A stretch of DNA of 5,773 nt, taken from the NCBI GenBank assembly GCA_015478765.1, contig JADMKR010000069.1:1-5773 (forward strand). Direction: 5' to 3'. Positions within the stretch are counted from its first letter, which is position 1. Each line of letters begins with the position of its first letter. Positions 4,161 to 5,773 of this stretch are shown here, piece after piece. The notes under the pieces are model-generated. The model was not told the origin of the DNA and did not search any database. It was given only the letters and a program-made list of their open reading frames with translations. Position numbers and translations under genes: made by a program. This DNA is from Flavobacterium sp. (GTDB lineage: Bacteria; Bacteroidota; Bacteroidia; Flavobacteriales; Flavobacteriaceae).

Positions 4161-5773
4161 ATGCATATAGAACAAAATATACTTGACGCGGCTAATGAAT
4201 GGCTGACACCAACATTCGACGATGAAACCCAAAAGTCAGTTTTAGAGATGATGACTTCCGCACCCAAGCTTCTGGAAGAAAGCTTCTACAAAAATTTGGA
4301 GTTTGGAACCGGCGGCATGCGCGGCATCATGGGTCCGGGTACGAATCGCATCAATAAGTACACACTGGGCAAAAGTACACAAGGCCTGTCCGATTATATG
4401 CACCAGTTTTTTGGCGACAAACCGAAATCGGTTGCAATAGCATACGATTGCCGTCACAACAGCGACACTTTGGCCAAAACTGTTACCGATGTTTTTACCG
4501 CAAATGGCATCAAAGTATTTTTATTTGAAGATATGCGGCCCACGCCCGAACTTTCATTTGCAGTACGTCATCTAGGCTGTCAGTGCGGCATTGTTTTAAC
4601 CGCGTCTCACAACCCGCCCGAATACAACGGCTATAAAGTATATTGGGAAGATGGTGGCCAACTCGTTCCGCCTCAGGATGCTGAGATCATCGCAAGCATC
4701 AATTCGCTGAGCTACAATCAGATTAAGTTTCAAGGCGACGACTCGCTAATCACCTATATCGGCACTGAAGTCGACAATGCATTCATCAATTCGACAATCG
4801 ATAATATTTGTGTCGAAATGCCTGCTTCGGCACGTGAGAATCTGTCCATAGTTTTCACTTCCCTTCATGGGACTTCGATTAAACTGATGCCGCAAACACT
4901 GGCAAAGGCAGGCTATACCAATGTAAACATCGTTCAGGAACAATCGGTGCCCGACGGTAATTTTCCAACCGTGGTGTCGCCAAACCCCGAAGAACCGGAA
5001 GCACTGACGATGGCTCTTGCATTGGCCGAAAAAGTGAACGCGGATATTGTGATTGGCACCGACCCCGATTCAGATCGGCTGGGTGTGGCGGTTCGCGACG
5101 CCGAAGGAAAAATGATTTTATTGAACGGCAACCAATCGATGGTTTTGATGACGCATTTCCTGCTTGAAAAGTGGAAAAACGCCGGAAAACTAAACGGAAA
5201 ACAATTCGTTGGTTCGACCATTGTGTCCACACCAATGATGATGGAGCTTGCAACAGCTTATGATGTCGAGTGTAAAGTGGGCCTCACCGGTTTTAAATGG
5301 ATCGCTAAAATGATCAAAGACTTCCCTGAACTCGATTTCATCGGAGGTGGCGAAGAGAGCTTCGGGTTCATGGCGGGTGATGCGGTTCGCGACAAAGATG
5401 CCATTGGTGCAACCTTATTGATGTGTGAAATTGCGGCTCTTGCCAAAGAAAAAGGCTTGTCGGTTTACGATATTTTACTGGAATTATTCGTCAAACACGG
5501 TTTCTATAAAGAGTATTTGGTTTCGTTAACCCGTCGTGGCATTGAAGGCGCCGCCGAGATTAAGCAGATGATGATCGACATGCGTTTAAAACCAGTGTCG
5601 GAAATCAACGGCCAACGGGTAATCATGGTGGAAGATTATCAATCGGCTACTGCCATCAACCTATTGACCGGCGAGAAAGAAATGATGACTATCCCGAAAT
5701 CGGATGTCCTTATCTACTATACCGAAGACGGTACTAAAATAGCCGCCAGGCCAAGCGGTACTGAACCCAAAAT
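4161..5773 (+). CDS. Phosphohexomutase (phosphoglucomutase/phosphomannomutase family), 3' end missing
   Basis: The visible 537 codons belong to the alpha-D-phosphohexomutase superfamily, PgcA/PGM2-like long form, which interconverts hexose-6-phosphate and hexose-1-phosphate in the cytoplasm. Motifs appear in the usual order: FGTGGMRG (48-55); the active-site loop TASHNP with the phosphorylated Ser149; the magnesium loop DPDSDR with Asp301, Asp303 and Asp305; TGFKW (376-380); the sugar-binding loop GGGEESFG (395-402); and the phosphate-binding RPSGTEPK (530-537), at which the window ends. Members are usually about 570-580 residues, so about 30-40 are missing. The start ATG at 4161 gives the expected N-terminus (helix with NEWLTPTFDDETQ). 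No Shine-Dalgarno is seen; the leader is A-rich. It is likely in one operon with the glycosyltransferase, 37 bp upstream. Whether glucose, mannose or both are used cannot be read from the sequence. Confidence 0.95.
   Translation, partial: MHIEQNILDAANEWLTPTFDDETQKSVLEMMTSAPKLLEESFYKNLEFGTGGMRGIMGPGTNRINKYTLGKSTQGLSDYMHQFFGDKPKSVAIAYDCRHNSDTLAKTVTDVFTANGIKVFLFEDMRPTPELSFAVRHLGCQCGIVLTASHNPPEYNGYKVYWEDGGQLVPPQDAEIIASINSLSYNQIKFQGDDSLITYIGTEVDNAFINSTIDNICVEMPASARENLSIVFTSLHGTSIKLMPQTLAKAGYTNVNIVQEQSVPDGNFPTVVSPNPEEPEALTMALALAEKVNADIVIGTDPDSDRLGVAVRDAEGKMILLNGNQSMVLMTHFLLEKWKNAGKLNGKQFVGSTIVSTPMMMELATAYDVECKVGLTGFKWIAKMIKDFPELDFIGGGEESFGFMAGDAVRDKDAIGATLLMCEIAALAKEKGLSVYDILLELFVKHGFYKEYLVSLTRRGIEGAAEIKQMMIDMRLKPVSEINGQRVIMVEDYQSATAINLLTGEKEMMTIPKSDVLIYYTEDGTKIAARPSGTEPK

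Noticed and set aside
4265..4288. Short direct repeat AAGCTTCT spaced by 9 bp
   Set aside because: It falls in the phosphohexomutase coding region and is explained by KLLEESFY codon use; no sign of an insertion or duplication.
4879..5253. Minus-strand open frames opposite the phosphohexomutase gene
   Set aside because: They are antisense to a gene with all family motifs and show no recognisable domain or start context.

Overview
The window looks like chromosomal DNA from a member of the Bacteroidota, most likely a flavobacterium or close relative. This rests on protein character: an alternative GlmU-like protein, a cysteine-free type B L31 and a DUF4199 membrane protein. It also rests on TAnnTTTG-type promoter boxes and on AT-rich leaders with no usable Shine-Dalgarno sequence at the start codons. 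All genes look like ordinary chromosomal genes. I see no insertion sequence, phage gene, CRISPR array, tRNA or rRNA.

Layout. (1) At the left edge is the 3' end of a plus-strand family 5 (OppA/DppA-like) ABC transporter solute-binding protein. It converges on, and overlaps by 20 bp, a minus-strand block. (2) That block, read right to left, is rpmE2 (ribosomal protein bL31, type B), a rho-independent terminator, a GlmU-like UDP-sugar synthesis protein, and after 28 bp a small four-helix membrane protein. (3) A 243-bp AT-rich intergenic region (2394-2636) separates rpmE2 from a divergent plus-strand block and carries outward-facing Bacteroidota-type promoter elements. The roughly 110-nt leader of rpmE2 contains two overlapping, mutually exclusive hairpins. 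(4) The plus-strand block is a DUF4199 membrane protein, a family 2 polyprenyl-phosphate-type glycosyltransferase joined to it by a TAATG stop/start overlap, and, 37 bp later, a phosphohexomutase that runs off the right edge about 30-40 codons short of its expected end.

How the genes may work together. The phosphohexomutase makes hexose-1-phosphates, the GlmU-like protein probably makes UDP-GlcNAc, and the membrane glycosyltransferase probably loads a sugar on a lipid carrier. The shared theme is cell-envelope sugar supply. This is inference from families and gene order. I found no clearly new system. The items most worth checking are the rpmE2 leader and the tight DUF4199-glycosyltransferase coupling.
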